In this document: piece by piece, positions 41,060-41,399 of the stretch | How positions within the stretch are numbered: position 1 is the first letter of the stretch | Layout: each line of letters opens with the position of its first letter | Assembly: GCA_049687495.1 (NCBI GenBank) | Contig: JBAVJB010000136.1 | Span: forward strand, 1 to 41,399 | Direction of reading: 5' to 3' | Length of the DNA: 41,399 bases | From: Salinimicrobium sp049687495 | GTDB taxonomy: Bacteria > Bacteroidota > Bacteroidia > Flavobacteriales > Flavobacteriaceae | Notes under the pieces: generated by a model | Database searches by the model: none | The model's input: the letters and a program-made list of their open reading frames with translations, nothing else | Told to the model about the DNA's origin: nothing | Program-made: the position numbers and the translations under genes

Positions 41060-41399
41060 AGGCCAGAAAGTACTACCGTATCAAAATAATCGTGCATCTC
41101 CTCGATAGAAAGGATCTTTCCCTTTTTTTGAGCAGATGCTGCCAACTCATATCCTGCTCTTGTTGCAGCTATTCTTTCCTGCGGGGTCCCGTGATGAAGC
41201 GGATCTTCAAAAGCACAATCGCCGGCCTGATAGAACAGGTGGAAAAATTGCTCCACTCTTTTCCAGTTGTAGGTCGCACCTCTTTTGTGGGTCATATAGT
41301 AGCCGGACATGAAATCTGCTTCAAGTTCTACTGCACGGGTTTCTCTATATTGAAATGGCCCATAGCCTTCAAAGTAGTTGAGCTGGATCTGGTGTGACC
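41056..41399 (-). CDS. Putative zinc metallopeptidase, 5' end outside the window
   Basis: Only the last 113 residues are visible; the frame is open through the window edge. The segment VELEADFMSGYYMTHKRG resembles the third metal-ligand region (E-x-x-A-D) of integral or soluble neutral metallopeptidases, and HGTPQERIAATRAGYE resembles the 'H-x-TP-x-x-R' region that follows it in M48-like and YpfJ-like proteins. The HExxH motif would lie upstream, outside the window, so the call is tentative. Confidence 0.5.
   Translation of the reverse strand, partial: SHQIQLNYFEGYGPFQYRETRAVELEADFMSGYYMTHKRGATYNWKRVEQFFHLFYQAGDCAFEDPLHHGTPQERIAATRAGYELAASAQKKGKILSIEEMHDYFDTVVLSGL

Noticed and set aside
1..41399. 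CRISPR arrays, tRNA or rRNA genes, IS elements, prophage or toxin-antitoxin modules
   Set aside because: No spaced direct repeats of CRISPR type, no cloverleaf-like run, no transposase or integrase motif and no typical toxin-antitoxin pair were seen on either strand.

Overview
The window reads as ordinary chromosome of a marine-type member of the Bacteroidota, class Flavobacteriia (something close to Gramella, Salegentibacter or Zunongwangia; genus not determinable by eye). The signs are: many promoters with the Bacteroidota -7 box TAnnTTTG (or the variant TAnnTTTA) 14-26 nt before the start codon; a CcsA/ResB fusion cytochrome c biogenesis protein; a CarboxypepD-regulatory outer-membrane beta-barrel protein; a UbiA-type prenyltransferase of the GGGP class; and a PLP-enzyme pair that fits sulfonolipid (capnine) synthesis. 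I see no phage, plasmid, IS element, CRISPR array, rRNA or tRNA.

Layout. 1-2939 (minus) is a tight five-gene operon: DUF2520 Rossmann protein, KdsC phosphatase, SMR exporter, UbiA prenyltransferase and Maf (cut by the window edge). 3068-6277 (plus) is the large ccsBA gene. 6278-6569 is a repeat-rich convergent spacer with a terminator, three short palindromes and a 12-copy heptanucleotide array. 6570-12293 (minus) carries pirin, a NYN-LOTUS protein, a CDF metal exporter, YebC, pterin carbinolamine dehydratase, an SDR protein and GcvT. 12434-15474 (plus) is the nnr-hutH pair. 15447-17375 (minus) holds a STAS-like protein and fumC. 17575-17748 (plus) is a 57-residue membrane protein. 17854-22535 (minus) holds the beta-barrel protein, a lysine-rich secreted protein, ArsC and prfB, the last with a classic programmed +1 frameshift.

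The second half continues with threonine aldolase (plus), YbaB/EbfC (minus), oligopeptidase B, the candidate cysteate synthase and cysteate acyltransferase, and WrbA (plus). It then has recG (minus), a secreted M1 aminopeptidase (plus), a three-gene minus operon (M20 amidohydrolase, membrane-anchored FMN glutamate-synthase-like protein, 173-residue membrane protein), a UvrD/PcrA helicase, a DUF2945 Tudor protein and a YciO-type protein (plus), and the 3' end of a putative metallopeptidase (minus).

Most genes are housekeeping. The points of interest are the two unusual lipid branches (ether-lipid-type prenyltransferase, sulfonolipid pair), the RF2 frameshift site, several inverted repeats placed over promoters or start codons, and a family of small palindromes with a shared apex in intergenic spaces. 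I did not find a convincing new multi-gene system. Gene functions are read from family motifs without any database search.
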